Source of the DNA: Thiotrichaceae bacterium UBA7357
GTDB taxonomy: Bacteria > Pseudomonadota > Gammaproteobacteria > Eutrophobiales > Eutrophobiaceae
Assembly: GCA_002470825.1 (NCBI GenBank)
Contig: DKOR01000007.1
Location: 1 to 32,737, forward strand
Direction: 5' to 3'
DNA: 32,737 bases
Numbering within the stretch: the stretch's first letter is position 1; the number at the start of each line of letters is the position of its first letter. Positions 1-7,820 of the stretch are shown here, piece after piece. The notes beneath the pieces were generated by a model. That model was not told where the DNA came from and did not search any database. It worked only from the letters and a program-made list of their open reading frames with translations. Both the position numbers and the translations under genes were made by a program.

Positions 1-24
1 GTTCGAATCGCCCACGGCCCACCA
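1..24 (+). tRNA. 3' end of a tRNA gene (partial, possibly tRNA-Lys)
   Basis: The window opens inside a tRNA. A T-loop TTCGAAT at 2-8 is followed by the T-stem 3' strand CGCCC, the acceptor 3' strand ACGGCCC, discriminator A and an encoded CCA at 22-24. The paired 5' acceptor strand would be GGGCCGT, which resembles gammaproteobacterial tRNA-Lys. The anticodon lies outside the window, so the isotype is a guess; that this is a tRNA end is well supported. Confidence 0.85.
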
Positions 25-45
25 ATTTCTTGAATAATAAGATAA

Positions 46-90
46 TATGTAGGGTTTTCTAAAAATCATTGGAATCTATAGCCCTACATA
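46..90. repeat. 9-bp perfect inverted repeat just downstream of the tRNA
   Basis: TATGTAGGG at 46-54 is mirrored by CCCTACATA at 82-90, with a 27-nt loop. The right arm can alternatively fold on itself as CCCT-ACAT-AGGG (82-93), so two exclusive structures are possible. No T-run follows, so it is not a standard intrinsic terminator. It may be a tRNA processing or termination structure, or chance. Confidence 0.45.
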
Positions 91-226
91 GGGGGAAAAG
101 TTCGATTTAAGCAACTTCTTGAGTCACTTTGCCTTCTAAGATCTAATTCTTTTTAAAGAGGCACAGGTATTGCCTAGAGAGTGGCTTAGGCAGATATTTA
201 GAAGCTGTGAGCTTTGAGGTAACAAA

Positions 227-475
227 TTGTTTAATAGTAGAATAATGTCAAAACGATTAATGATTGCAAGATGGTCAGGTACGTTTATGGGCATAGCGGG
301 GGCACTCCTAGTTGCTTCTAATGTTGAAGCTAGTAAATATGGATTTCCTTTATTCTTAGTGGCTAGTGCTTTGTGGGGAATTGCGGCGTATTGCACAAAA
401 GATAATGCGCTATTATTACTACAAATTGTGTTTTTTTCTATTGATTCCTACGGAATATATAGATGGTTCATGTGA
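227..475 (+). CDS. Small multi-pass membrane protein (PnuC/SWEET-like fold, unknown function)
   Basis: This 82-residue protein has about three hydrophobic segments (roughly residues 15-31, 39-55 and 61-80) and ends in a GIYRWF motif. That ending and the short helices resemble small stand-alone proteins related to PnuC-type nicotinamide riboside transporters and similar bundles; the resemblance is from memory. The first start is TTG at 227, with GAGGT at 216-220 spaced 6 nt. An ATG at 245 has no good ribosome-binding site, so TTG is preferred. It lies alone between the tRNA and the convergent redox operon. Substrate and function are unknown. Confidence 0.6.
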   Translation: MFNSRIMSKRLMIARWSGTFMGIAGALLVASNVEASKYGFPLFLVASALWGIAAYCTKDNALLLLQIVFFSIDSYGIYRWFM

Positions 476-835
476 TTCGAATTCTATTCATGCCATTTTA
501 GTACTGACTCGAACTGACGACCTATTATTCTTGAATTACGAAAATTCATTATACCAAACGAACTTAAAAACACCGACGCCTCAACAAGATCCTTCTGATT
601 TAGTGTTGTGATTAATACGCCATTAGTGCCCATTTTTACAGCTTATTACTTAAATTCTTGAATTATGAAATCTCTAACAGCTTATATGAACAGCTCAACA
701 CCACTAGATAATTCTACATGACCGATTATTTCGTATCCTTCTAGTAGCTCAAGATATAGTTTTACTAAATTAAGTTTTAATAACTACATTTATTAATTTA
801 AAGATGATGATAGGATTAGTCAGTGGAAGCAGATA
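476..835. other. Non-coding stretch between convergent genes
   Basis: This is about 360 nt of AT-rich sequence between the small membrane protein and the 3' end of the redox operon. Open frames here are short and unlike known proteins. The only structure seen is an imperfect 17-bp direct repeat (527-543 and 654-670). No clear intrinsic terminator is visible for either flanking gene. Confidence 0.6.
527..670. repeat. Imperfect 17-bp direct repeat pair
   Basis: ATTCTTGAATTACGAAA at 527-543 recurs at 654-670 with one change (C to T), 127 bp apart. A shorter relative, TTCTTGAAT, follows the tRNA CCA end at 27-35. It could be a remnant of duplication or integration, or a protein-binding motif. 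In AT-rich DNA, chance cannot be excluded. Confidence 0.4.
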
Positions 836-1399
836 TTAATCCTCTGTCTTTATTTTTGAAAGTTTGTAGACTTGAAGTTCCTGAGCATTCTTATTTGTTT
901 TTAATGTGTCTCTCTCTGAAAGATACAATTTCACGTTGTCGGTCAATGCGTCAGTTAATTTATTTGTTGCGAGCACTTGTCCCTCTTCCACATTATCAAT
1001 CAGCTCAATCACTTCATTAATTCCATCACCCCCGATAGTTCCTGACACTACTTCCATCTGACCGTAATTCAAAGCGATCGTGATAGGCAAAGTTAATTCT
1101 TTAAATATGGAAGGATCATAATCAGCAGCTATAGTAGAAAAAAATGACATCTTATTGTTTGATTCCTGAATTTCTATGGCCGCAACCGCAGCAGAGTCTG
1201 CATTAGGAAAACCACACAGGAGACCTCCTCTCAACTTCCTTGATACTAAACCACTATGATTATTTACAAATTCTGTGATGACAGAGTTAATTTGTGAGGT
1301 TTTTTGATGAACAAGTCCTTCCCCAACAATTTCTATCAGATTAAAGTTAGTTTCTACTTTAGCAAAAAGCATTCCTAGTGTGTTTGTTAAAAGCGTCAT
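836..1399 (-). CDS. Class III cyclase-like domain protein, probably catalytically dead
   Basis: The 187-residue protein has the shape of a single class III adenylate/guanylate cyclase homology domain. LFAKV near residue 11 aligns with the usual LFADV, KLRGGLLCGFP with the K-x-x-GD-x-x-x-x-F segment, ITIALNYGQ with R-x-GI-x-x-G, and a final segment ends EEGQVLATN. At both metal sites the aspartate is replaced (D to K in LFAKV, GD to GG in RGGLL), so cyclase activity is unlikely. I infer a regulatory or scaffolding role. It is the last gene of the redox operon, 47 nt after the reductase gene, in a cluster that also carries cyclic-nucleotide-binding-type domains. The start at 1399 is the first ATG; its ribosome-binding site is weak. 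Confidence 0.6.
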   Translation of the reverse strand: MTLLTNTLGMLFAKVETNFNLIEIVGEGLVHQKTSQINSVITEFVNNHSGLVSRKLRGGLLCGFPNADSAAVAAIEIQESNNKMSFFSTIAADYDPSIFKELTLPITIALNYGQMEVVSGTIGGDGINEVIELIDNVEEGQVLATNKLTDALTDNVKLYLSERDTLKTNKNAQELQVYKLSKIKTED

Positions 1400-1446
1400 A
1401 AAAAAAACTCAACATTTCCTAATAACATAACAAAAATAGAATATTC

Positions 1447-2718
1447 TTATGCCTCCAAAACAATATCTGTTTTGGGTGTTGAGATGCACGTCAAGCAATC
1501 ACCTTCCTCGATAGTTGCTCCTTGAGGTGAGAAATATTCAACGTCTCCTTTACTCACTGGAAGCGCGCAAGCGCCACAATTACCAGAACGACAACCTGAC
1601 TCGAGTGCAATTCCGATGGATTCTGCAAACTCTAATATAGATGATGATGTTCCATCCCAGTCCAGCTCTTTATTAGATTTATTAAACTTGATTGATACTT
1701 TTGAAACAGGCTTCGCTTTATGTGAATCTTCCGACGCGACTTTTTTTACTGTGGCGGGCCCGAAAGCTTCGAAATGAAGTTTGCTATCAGAGACTCCCCA
1801 CTCTTTAAGGTCATGAACAATGGACTGCATCATTGGAGGTGCTCCACAAAGATAAAAATCAAAGTTATTAGAAGGCAGTACACTTTTAAATAGATCAACA
1901 CTCACTCGTTCTTTATGATGATAGTGTTTAGTCAAGACATCTGAAGTAAGCGGACGGCTGTAACATGCCTGCACATGAATGTTATCATTATCTTTATCTA
2001 TTTTATTAATATGATCTAGCATTATATGTTCGTTGCTGTCACGTACTCCATAAAAGAACCAGACTTCTCTTTTTTGTCCTGAGCTAGCGAGATAATTCAA
2101 CATGCTCAAAACAGGTGTAACACCGACTCCACCACCAACTAAAACTATTGGGTTCATATGTTCAGTATCAAGGAAAAATTGCCCTGAGGGCGCCTTTACA
2201 TCGACGATATCGCCTTCTTGTAATTGCCGGTGAAAATAATTTGACATTAATCCACCATCAAGCTCGGGGTTATCACGCGGAGGAGGAATTCTTTTTACCG
2301 TTACTCTGTAATAATCAGAATGGTTTGGACTATCAGATAGAGAATAACAACGTGTGATTGGCTTTGTTTGACCCGGAATATTGACTTTAAAAGTTAAATA
2401 CTGACCAGGCATAAAAACAGGCAATGGCTTTTTGTCATGAGGAGAAAAGTAAAAAGAACATATACCTTCTGATTCAAGTACTTTTCCTTGAAGTATAAAT
2501 TTTCTATATCCATCCCAAGCAAGATTGTTAGGATTATTTCCTAATTTATTAACTGGGTCCGCCATTAACTTCAGTTTCTCCGACAATATTAGTAGTTCTT
2601 GCTTGTGAAGCTGGTTAAACAATTTCTGCCTTTTAACTTGGGATATGACTATTGAACAAATATAGAACGTACATAACAGGAGAATTAGTAAACATATTAT
2701 TGGTGGAATTAGATTCAT
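1447..2718 (-). CDS. Membrane-anchored FAD/NAD(P)H oxidoreductase with C-terminal [2Fe-2S] ferredoxin
   Basis: The 423-residue flavoprotein belongs to the ferredoxin-NADP reductase/phthalate dioxygenase reductase superfamily. An N-terminal helix (about 4-26) anchors it. A flavin-binding barrel carries RCYSL (123-127). The nucleotide-binding domain carries GGGVGVTP (195-202) and CGAPPMM (291-297). The C-terminal plant-type [2Fe-2S] domain has C376-x4-C381-x2-C384 and a distal C408/C411. It would move electrons between NAD(P)H and a one-electron partner at the cytoplasmic membrane face; direction cannot be read from sequence. It follows the beta-barrel gene by 12 nt, with GAGG upstream of the start. 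The architecture resembles Na+-NQR subunit F and methane monooxygenase reductases, but the neighbours are multiheme cytochromes. The natural partner is inferred to be the operon's ferredoxin or cytochrome b. Confidence 0.88.
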   Translation of the reverse strand: MNLIPPIICLLILLLCTFYICSIVISQVKRQKLFNQLHKQELLILSEKLKLMADPVNKLGNNPNNLAWDGYRKFILQGKVLESEGICSFYFSPHDKKPLPVFMPGQYLTFKVNIPGQTKPITRCYSLSDSPNHSDYYRVTVKRIPPPRDNPELDGGLMSNYFHRQLQEGDIVDVKAPSGQFFLDTEHMNPIVLVGGGVGVTPVLSMLNYLASSGQKREVWFFYGVRDSNEHIMLDHINKIDKDNDNIHVQACYSRPLTSDVLTKHYHHKERVSVDLFKSVLPSNNFDFYLCGAPPMMQSIVHDLKEWGVSDSKLHFEAFGPATVKKVASEDSHKAKPVSKVSIKFNKSNKELDWDGTSSSILEFAESIGIALESGCRSGNCGACALPVSKGDVEYFSPQGATIEEGDCLTCISTPKTDIVLEA

Positions 2719-2730
2719 TTAATTCATTCC

Positions 2731-4227
2731 TCAGAATTTACGTCGAATTTCTAGTCTTATACCAGACTGGTCTTCTGCCTTATCCAAAAAAGAAGCGATG
2801 GCATCAGCCCTAAATATCCACTTTTCATCTAAAGGTTTCTGGTAACGAATTCCTAAAGCATATTGGTCACCTTTTGCGACACGACTATTATTACCACCTC
2901 TGACTTGTACGGAAGCTATCTCAACAACTAATTGTTGATCAAGATTGAATAAATATGAAAGGCCGAGTGCCCCACCCCAAGTATTATTAGCTGTGTCATC
3001 AAGCTTGGGAAAACCCGTCACGCCATCAGTCTCAAAATTAATACCGGTATTTTTCAACACACCACCAGCGTCCGCCGCTCTAGCTAACGACTGTGGTCGA
3101 TCAATTCCAATGAAAGCGTTAAAATAAGGAATAAATGTAGAGGGTTTAGAAGTAATTAAGGAGTTTTCAATTAATAAGAGATACCCATCGGCAGTTTCCG
3201 ATCTTCCGACTAAATTTTGGCCGACATTACTGATAAACCGAATACTATTGGATATTTTATTTCTATATCTTTTAGTAAACGCGAAAGTAAAATTGTGATA
3301 ATCAGAATCATCCAATGCATCTTGCCCATCTGTGTAACCATACCCCATCTCCCAATAACCCTGCATAGCATCAACAAATGCTGTTACTCCATAAATATTT
3401 ACATCATCTTCCGTTGAAGAGCCATCGACAGCAACAACGCCCGATGTCGACACATCATCAAACCCAGCAAAAAAAGTTATATCAACGTTGGTAATATCAA
3501 GTGTTTTACTATTCATAGCCGGAATGGTGAATGCTAATCCTGTAAAAGCATCTTCAACCCAGACACCATTTTGAAATAAAAGAGGCATCAACCCTATCGA
3601 AAAAGGTAGATCCCATGAAACATAATCATCATTAATTCCCGAGACAATAGCACCTAGATCACCTTCAAAAAAGAAAGCTTCAATATTGGCATTTAATACA
3701 GAGTCGCAGCCTGTTTCGTCATTTCCAAAAAATTCACATCGGCTAAAATTTCCATTTCTATCTAGTGGTCGCATGAATGCATGCAATCGTTCTGTGGCAG
3801 TAAACCTATAATCTAGATCTAAATTTAGACGTGTTGCAATCTGACCAATTTCCTTAGTACCATTATCATTAAAAGCTAGCGCCGTTCGCAAATCACCATA
3901 AATTGCAAATTGATTAAAATTAGGATTCTTATCTCCAAAAAAATTATATGTCCGTTTCAATGGACCAGATTCATAAATTCTTCTTCCTAATTCCAATAGA
4001 GGTCTTGGGTTAGCAACTTCTCGCTTTCCGCCATATATTTTTAGTTGTGCATTAACATCGTAAGCATGGACTTCATAGGAAGGATCGCTTTTGAAAACTT
4101 TATCGTCATGTTTGGTTGAGCTGGCCTCCGGAGACATCTCTGGCTGATAATCATCATCAGCTTTAATATCTAAGCTTGTGAATACTATTAAGCTCAATAC
4201 GAAGTGAGCTGCTTTCCATTCTTTCAT
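2731..4227 (-). CDS. Outer-membrane beta-barrel protein of the redox operon
   Basis: This 498-residue protein has a signal peptide (about 1-23, cleavage after IKA). It then has many alternating hydrophobic/polar strands separated by acidic, Asn/Gly-rich loops, and ends in a strand closing with Phe (LEIRRKF), the usual outer-membrane targeting signature. Strand-like segments include YRFTATERLHAFMRP (140-154), resembling alginate-export/porin-type barrels. There are only two cysteines in the mature part, C164 and C174, which could form a loop disulfide. It contains no CxxCH. It lies 21 nt after the pentaheme cytochrome gene and 12 nt before the reductase gene. By analogy with porin-cytochrome conduits it could sheath a cytochrome across the outer membrane, or pass a substrate; that role is inference. 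Confidence 0.75.
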   Translation of the reverse strand: MKEWKAAHFVLSLIVFTSLDIKADDDYQPEMSPEASSTKHDDKVFKSDPSYEVHAYDVNAQLKIYGGKREVANPRPLLELGRRIYESGPLKRTYNFFGDKNPNFNQFAIYGDLRTALAFNDNGTKEIGQIATRLNLDLDYRFTATERLHAFMRPLDRNGNFSRCEFFGNDETGCDSVLNANIEAFFFEGDLGAIVSGINDDYVSWDLPFSIGLMPLLFQNGVWVEDAFTGLAFTIPAMNSKTLDITNVDITFFAGFDDVSTSGVVAVDGSSTEDDVNIYGVTAFVDAMQGYWEMGYGYTDGQDALDDSDYHNFTFAFTKRYRNKISNSIRFISNVGQNLVGRSETADGYLLLIENSLITSKPSTFIPYFNAFIGIDRPQSLARAADAGGVLKNTGINFETDGVTGFPKLDDTANNTWGGALGLSYLFNLDQQLVVEIASVQVRGGNNSRVAKGDQYALGIRYQKPLDEKWIFRADAIASFLDKAEDQSGIRLEIRRKF

Positions 4228-4248
4228 TAGCCTCAGTCCTTATCTAAT

Positions 4249-5991
4249 TTAATGAACCTGAAATTCGACTGTATATGGATGTATGTCTACCATCCACTCA
4301 TTCATCGAACGTTCCATATCAACGGTAGCCTCTACAAACTTCATAAAATAAATCGGTTCTGCACGACTTCTTAAGCGTACAGATAGTTTGTATTGTCCTG
4401 AACTCTTGATGAGCTCGGCTGGTACTTTATATTTCGCGTTCCGACTTCCTAGCGGCGGGATACTTCGCCCCTCCATACGCACGAATGGTGGATGATTCAT
4501 TACCGAAACAGGTTGTTGGGCTGGACGTAAAAATGGCAACTGATCAATATCAAAATTTACAGGCAGATACATTTCCCGATCAGTTCCTTTCACATTTGTA
4601 GTCAAGAATTTTGTTTGTAAATTAAATAACTGTTCATCAGCTTCAATCTTCCCTGATGAAACATCCAACGAATGCATATCAGCCATATCTCCATAGCTAT
4701 CTACATATCCAGACTCCCATACGGTCACGCCCTCTGGATTAGTCAACGCGACATTCAACCAAATTTCAGGTTGTGCTCCAAGTGAGCCAGATGGAAGATT
4801 ATGGCCTGAATTTGTGTTGGTAACTTTGTATGAGAATTTAAGGTATTTGCCAGCTTCAGGCGTTCCATCAAAAAATGGCCCATCAACTCGCGACCCGTTT
4901 TCCATAACCTCCTTTCTTAATTCCATTTTCTCCTGTGTTTTTTCAATATTCTCTGTCACCACCTCGAACGCTGTTTCACGATCATCACGTTCTTCCCATG
5001 CTTCAGGAAACTCTATGCCGCCATTTTCTTCGAATTCATCTTCAAAGTCTTCAGAACCCCAGCCAGCGCGATAATCATATTGTAACCATTCTTCAACAGT
5101 CCATTCTTCAGCTTCCGGGTTATGCGGAAAGAGGCCCGGGTGTGCAACTGAATAGCCAGGCCCATAAAATGCGTGATTTGAGTGTTTTCGATCATCATTA
5201 ACCGTCTTCCCATTCACTTCAGCAGCAGGTCCAATGTCATAACCTGAATCGACGCCAGGGATTTTTCCCATATGACAATCCTGACAAGTTATACCTTCCT
5301 TGAAGGCCGGTGAGGCTCTGTATTGTTCCCAAACAACCTCGAGCTTAATTCCTAGATTGATTGCCACTTGATGACAAGAAACACAAAACTCGGATTCAGA
5401 TAATTGTTCAAACTTAATCGCACCAAGATGAATTTTTTTACCGCGACCTTTTGGCGATACAGCGATCTTAAGTTCATCCTTATTTTCTATTGCTTTCATA
5501 ACACCATCACCGCCAAAGGGCCCATATACAGGTTGATAAATATCACCTGCAACAATTCCTCTTTCACCATTGGCTTTACCAAATTGTTCGTCAATTCGAT
5601 GACATGTAACACAGGTGACACCTTCTCTTGACACTTGACTTCGCTCCCATAGCGGGAGATGACGTTCTTCTCCTAATGTTGTCCCAACACTCATATGACA
5701 ACGAACGCAGAAATTATCTATCGTTGGTGCAAGATCATTAATTTTTTGTTCAAACTTATGAAACATAGGAGAAATAGACGCATAAGCATGACTAGAACTA
5801 CTCCATTCATTATAGATTTTTTTATGACATCCGGCGCATTCAGTTGCACTAGGAAAATCACTTTCTTTGTAGATATTAGCATGTGGATCTGCTTCAACTT
5901 TAGTTTCATCTGCGGCAGAGACAAAAGTCATAAAATTAATTAGTATCATAACGAGTATAAATCGTAAATTGATTTTCAACATGTTATTCAC
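4249..5991 (-). CDS. Pentaheme c-type cytochrome, cytochrome c554-like, with large C-terminal beta domain
   Basis: This is a 580-residue periplasmic protein with a signal peptide (about 1-26). Five CxxCH heme sites sit within the first 240 residues: C52, C95, C127, C203 and C236. The start of the mature protein (ATECAGCHKKIYNEW) is typical of the cytochrome c554/multiheme family. Residues about 300-360 are strongly acidic and Glu-rich. The last 220 residues lack cysteine motifs and look beta-rich (GKYLKFSYKVTNTNSGHNLP). That long extension, nearly as large as the rest, is unusual for a simple c554 carrier and may bind a partner or substrate. Its start overlaps the stop of the decaheme gene by 4 nt, implying translational coupling. 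Likely an electron carrier or catalytic cytochrome; substrate unknown. Confidence 0.85.
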   Translation of the reverse strand: MNNMLKINLRFILVMILINFMTFVSAADETKVEADPHANIYKESDFPSATECAGCHKKIYNEWSSSSHAYASISPMFHKFEQKINDLAPTIDNFCVRCHMSVGTTLGEERHLPLWERSQVSREGVTCVTCHRIDEQFGKANGERGIVAGDIYQPVYGPFGGDGVMKAIENKDELKIAVSPKGRGKKIHLGAIKFEQLSESEFCVSCHQVAINLGIKLEVVWEQYRASPAFKEGITCQDCHMGKIPGVDSGYDIGPAAEVNGKTVNDDRKHSNHAFYGPGYSVAHPGLFPHNPEAEEWTVEEWLQYDYRAGWGSEDFEDEFEENGGIEFPEAWEERDDRETAFEVVTENIEKTQEKMELRKEVMENGSRVDGPFFDGTPEAGKYLKFSYKVTNTNSGHNLPSGSLGAQPEIWLNVALTNPEGVTVWESGYVDSYGDMADMHSLDVSSGKIEADEQLFNLQTKFLTTNVKGTDREMYLPVNFDIDQLPFLRPAQQPVSVMNHPPFVRMEGRSIPPLGSRNAKYKVPAELIKSSGQYKLSVRLRSRAEPIYFMKFVEATVDMERSMNEWMVDIHPYTVEFQVH

Positions 5992-7820
5992 TCCTTTTTG
6001 ACCATTACTTTTTCTTTGTATCCAGGGTTAAGATGGTAATTATGACATATTACACAATCATCTCTGGCTTTTTCTGGTTGATGACATTCAGCGCACTTTA
6101 CTTTAGATATGGACCGGAAATTACTCAAGAAATCATCAGCATCCCTTGTTTCCTGGTCAAAATATGCTTCGTAATCACTATCAGAATCTAGCTGATGGCA
6201 AAACTGACAGTTTTTCTTTGGACCAAGAAACTTGATATGAATACCGTGGCTATATTTACTAAAGTGTCGTTCTACCTGACCTCGATAATTCCAAGTGGCC
6301 TGACTTATTCCTTCAGTCGATTTAATCCTATCAACAAGACCGGGTTGATGACATTTTGCACACGCACCTGGCCCTTCTTGCGGATCCAGCAAATAATCAC
6401 GTACACGTTCAATTATTTCAGGTTCTATATTCTCTTTCATTTGAGTTAATTTTGTTTCATTCAGAAACAACTCTATCCATGAAAGTATAACAGGGTCAGC
6501 ATGTTCAACAGCACGGTATCTCAATGTTTGTTCACCATCGTCGTCTCCGCCTGCGACCCAGCCATACTGTTTAATATTCATATCATCATTTTCGATAAAT
6601 TCATCTTCATTGAGCCAGTTTTCCGCTGCTTTTTTTACTAATATTGAGTTAAGTCCCTTTACCAGCATGGGTAACTCCTCGGCGATAGTTAATTCATCCG
6701 CAAAATCCAACATAGCTTCATCTGGGTTTTCGGCAAGTATTTGCAAAAACTCTAAATGTTCATCAAGTGCATCTTCATCATCTTCATCATCTTCGGAGAT
6801 ACCAAGTAGAAGAGCACTTACGGGTGTGAAGCTTTCTGCTGCAATAATCTTAAACTCTCGAGAAGTAATTTGCGACTGATGACAATTACCGCATATCTGC
6901 GCATATGGCTTTGCTTTAACTTTTCTTGCTGCCGTTTCGACTTCATGGCAAGCAGTACAATTTTTGCTAGCAAATAGTGAAAATTCTTTATCAACACTCT
7001 TTTTACCTTGCCATTTCGCCTCTACAAAATAATCATTAATATGCTGGTTATGGTTAAATTTAATGCTGTCTGGTGTACCAGAAGGATATTTTGGTGGAAA
7101 TTCTGGATGATCGTCGACAAAGTTATCAAATTTTACCTTGTGGCAATTCGAACAGGTGCTCTGAGTAACTACATTTAAGTTTGCTTTTTTTCCTTTATGC
7201 TCGCTATGACAGCTTACGCATTGTGTTTTATCTGTTTCGGGAGTGAACGAAGTAAAAGAAAAATTGTGTGGGGCCAATTCAGGTTCGTTAAAGCTATGGC
7301 AGTCCAGACATTCAGAGCTCATGTCATTTTTAGAAAAGGCAGCCTTCACCCAGTCAAATGGGGAGTCGTTGTGATTAGTATGACAAGATGCACAACCCTC
7401 ATCCTGAGTAAAACCCGTGTGAATGTCTGAAAGATGACCGGCGTCCAACATACTTATTGAAGGATTAATATGTTCACTTGTATTTGAAAATGCGCCAATC
7501 ATTCCTAAAGCAACTATCAATGCTAATAAGCTAAGCCTTTTCCTATGAGATCGGATTCTAAGCTTGGGCACGCAAGGGGGTCTGTTCTTAGCACAACCAC
7601 CGTCTTGTAATGGCCCTTGACTACATGGGCCTCCTGCACTTTTTGACCTAGTACATTTATAACCTCCACCCTGCTTAACAGGCGAGCAACTCACTGCACC
7701 ACCACATGTTCCATCCGCTTTCGGCCCTTGGGGACATGATTTTTGCCAAAATATATTTCGGCCACAGAGGTGACGAGACAGAGGTCTCTCATATCTATCT
7801 GGACGCTGATCAACACTCAT
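5988..7820 (-). CDS. Decaheme cytochrome c with cytoplasmic Cys-rich N-terminal domain and one membrane anchor
   Basis: This 610-residue protein has no ordinary signal peptide. Residues 1-90 contain eight cysteines (19, 29, 39, 45, 56, 66, 76, 83) in a repeated pattern around GPxxDGxC and PC turns, ending in a basic RIRSHRKR. One helix follows (about 95-112). The remainder carries ten CxxCH motifs: C143, C171, C201, C223, C288, C310, then C487, C538, C576 and C589. A heme-free, acidic spacer (about 321-486, including EDDEDDED at 343-350) separates six hemes from four. The basic run before the helix predicts a cytoplasmic N-terminus and periplasmic hemes. The Cys-rich part may bind zinc or an iron-sulfur cluster (inference). 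It overlaps the cytochrome b gene and the pentaheme gene by 4 nt each. Confidence 0.85.
   Translation of the reverse strand: MSVDQRPDRYERPLSRHLCGRNIFWQKSCPQGPKADGTCGGAVSCSPVKQGGGYKCTRSKSAGGPCSQGPLQDGGCAKNRPPCVPKLRIRSHRKRLSLLALIVALGMIGAFSNTSEHINPSISMLDAGHLSDIHTGFTQDEGCASCHTNHNDSPFDWVKAAFSKNDMSSECLDCHSFNEPELAPHNFSFTSFTPETDKTQCVSCHSEHKGKKANLNVVTQSTCSNCHKVKFDNFVDDHPEFPPKYPSGTPDSIKFNHNQHINDYFVEAKWQGKKSVDKEFSLFASKNCTACHEVETAARKVKAKPYAQICGNCHQSQITSREFKIIAAESFTPVSALLLGISEDDEDDEDALDEHLEFLQILAENPDEAMLDFADELTIAEELPMLVKGLNSILVKKAAENWLNEDEFIENDDMNIKQYGWVAGGDDDGEQTLRYRAVEHADPVILSWIELFLNETKLTQMKENIEPEIIERVRDYLLDPQEGPGACAKCHQPGLVDRIKSTEGISQATWNYRGQVERHFSKYSHGIHIKFLGPKKNCQFCHQLDSDSDYEAYFDQETRDADDFLSNFRSISKVKCAECHQPEKARDDCVICHNYHLNPGYKEKVMVKKE
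6771..6794. repeat. Short tandem repeat, 9-nt unit, inside the decaheme gene
   Basis: The unit ATCTTCATC runs 2.67 times on the plus strand. On the coding strand it gives the acidic run EDDEDDED (residues 343-350) in the heme-free spacer. As a 9-nt unit it can expand or contract without breaking frame, so the acidic linker length may vary between strains. Confidence 0.7.

Noticed and set aside
171..192. TGCCTA/TAGGCA hairpin as terminator
   Set aside because: Only six base pairs and no T-run after it.
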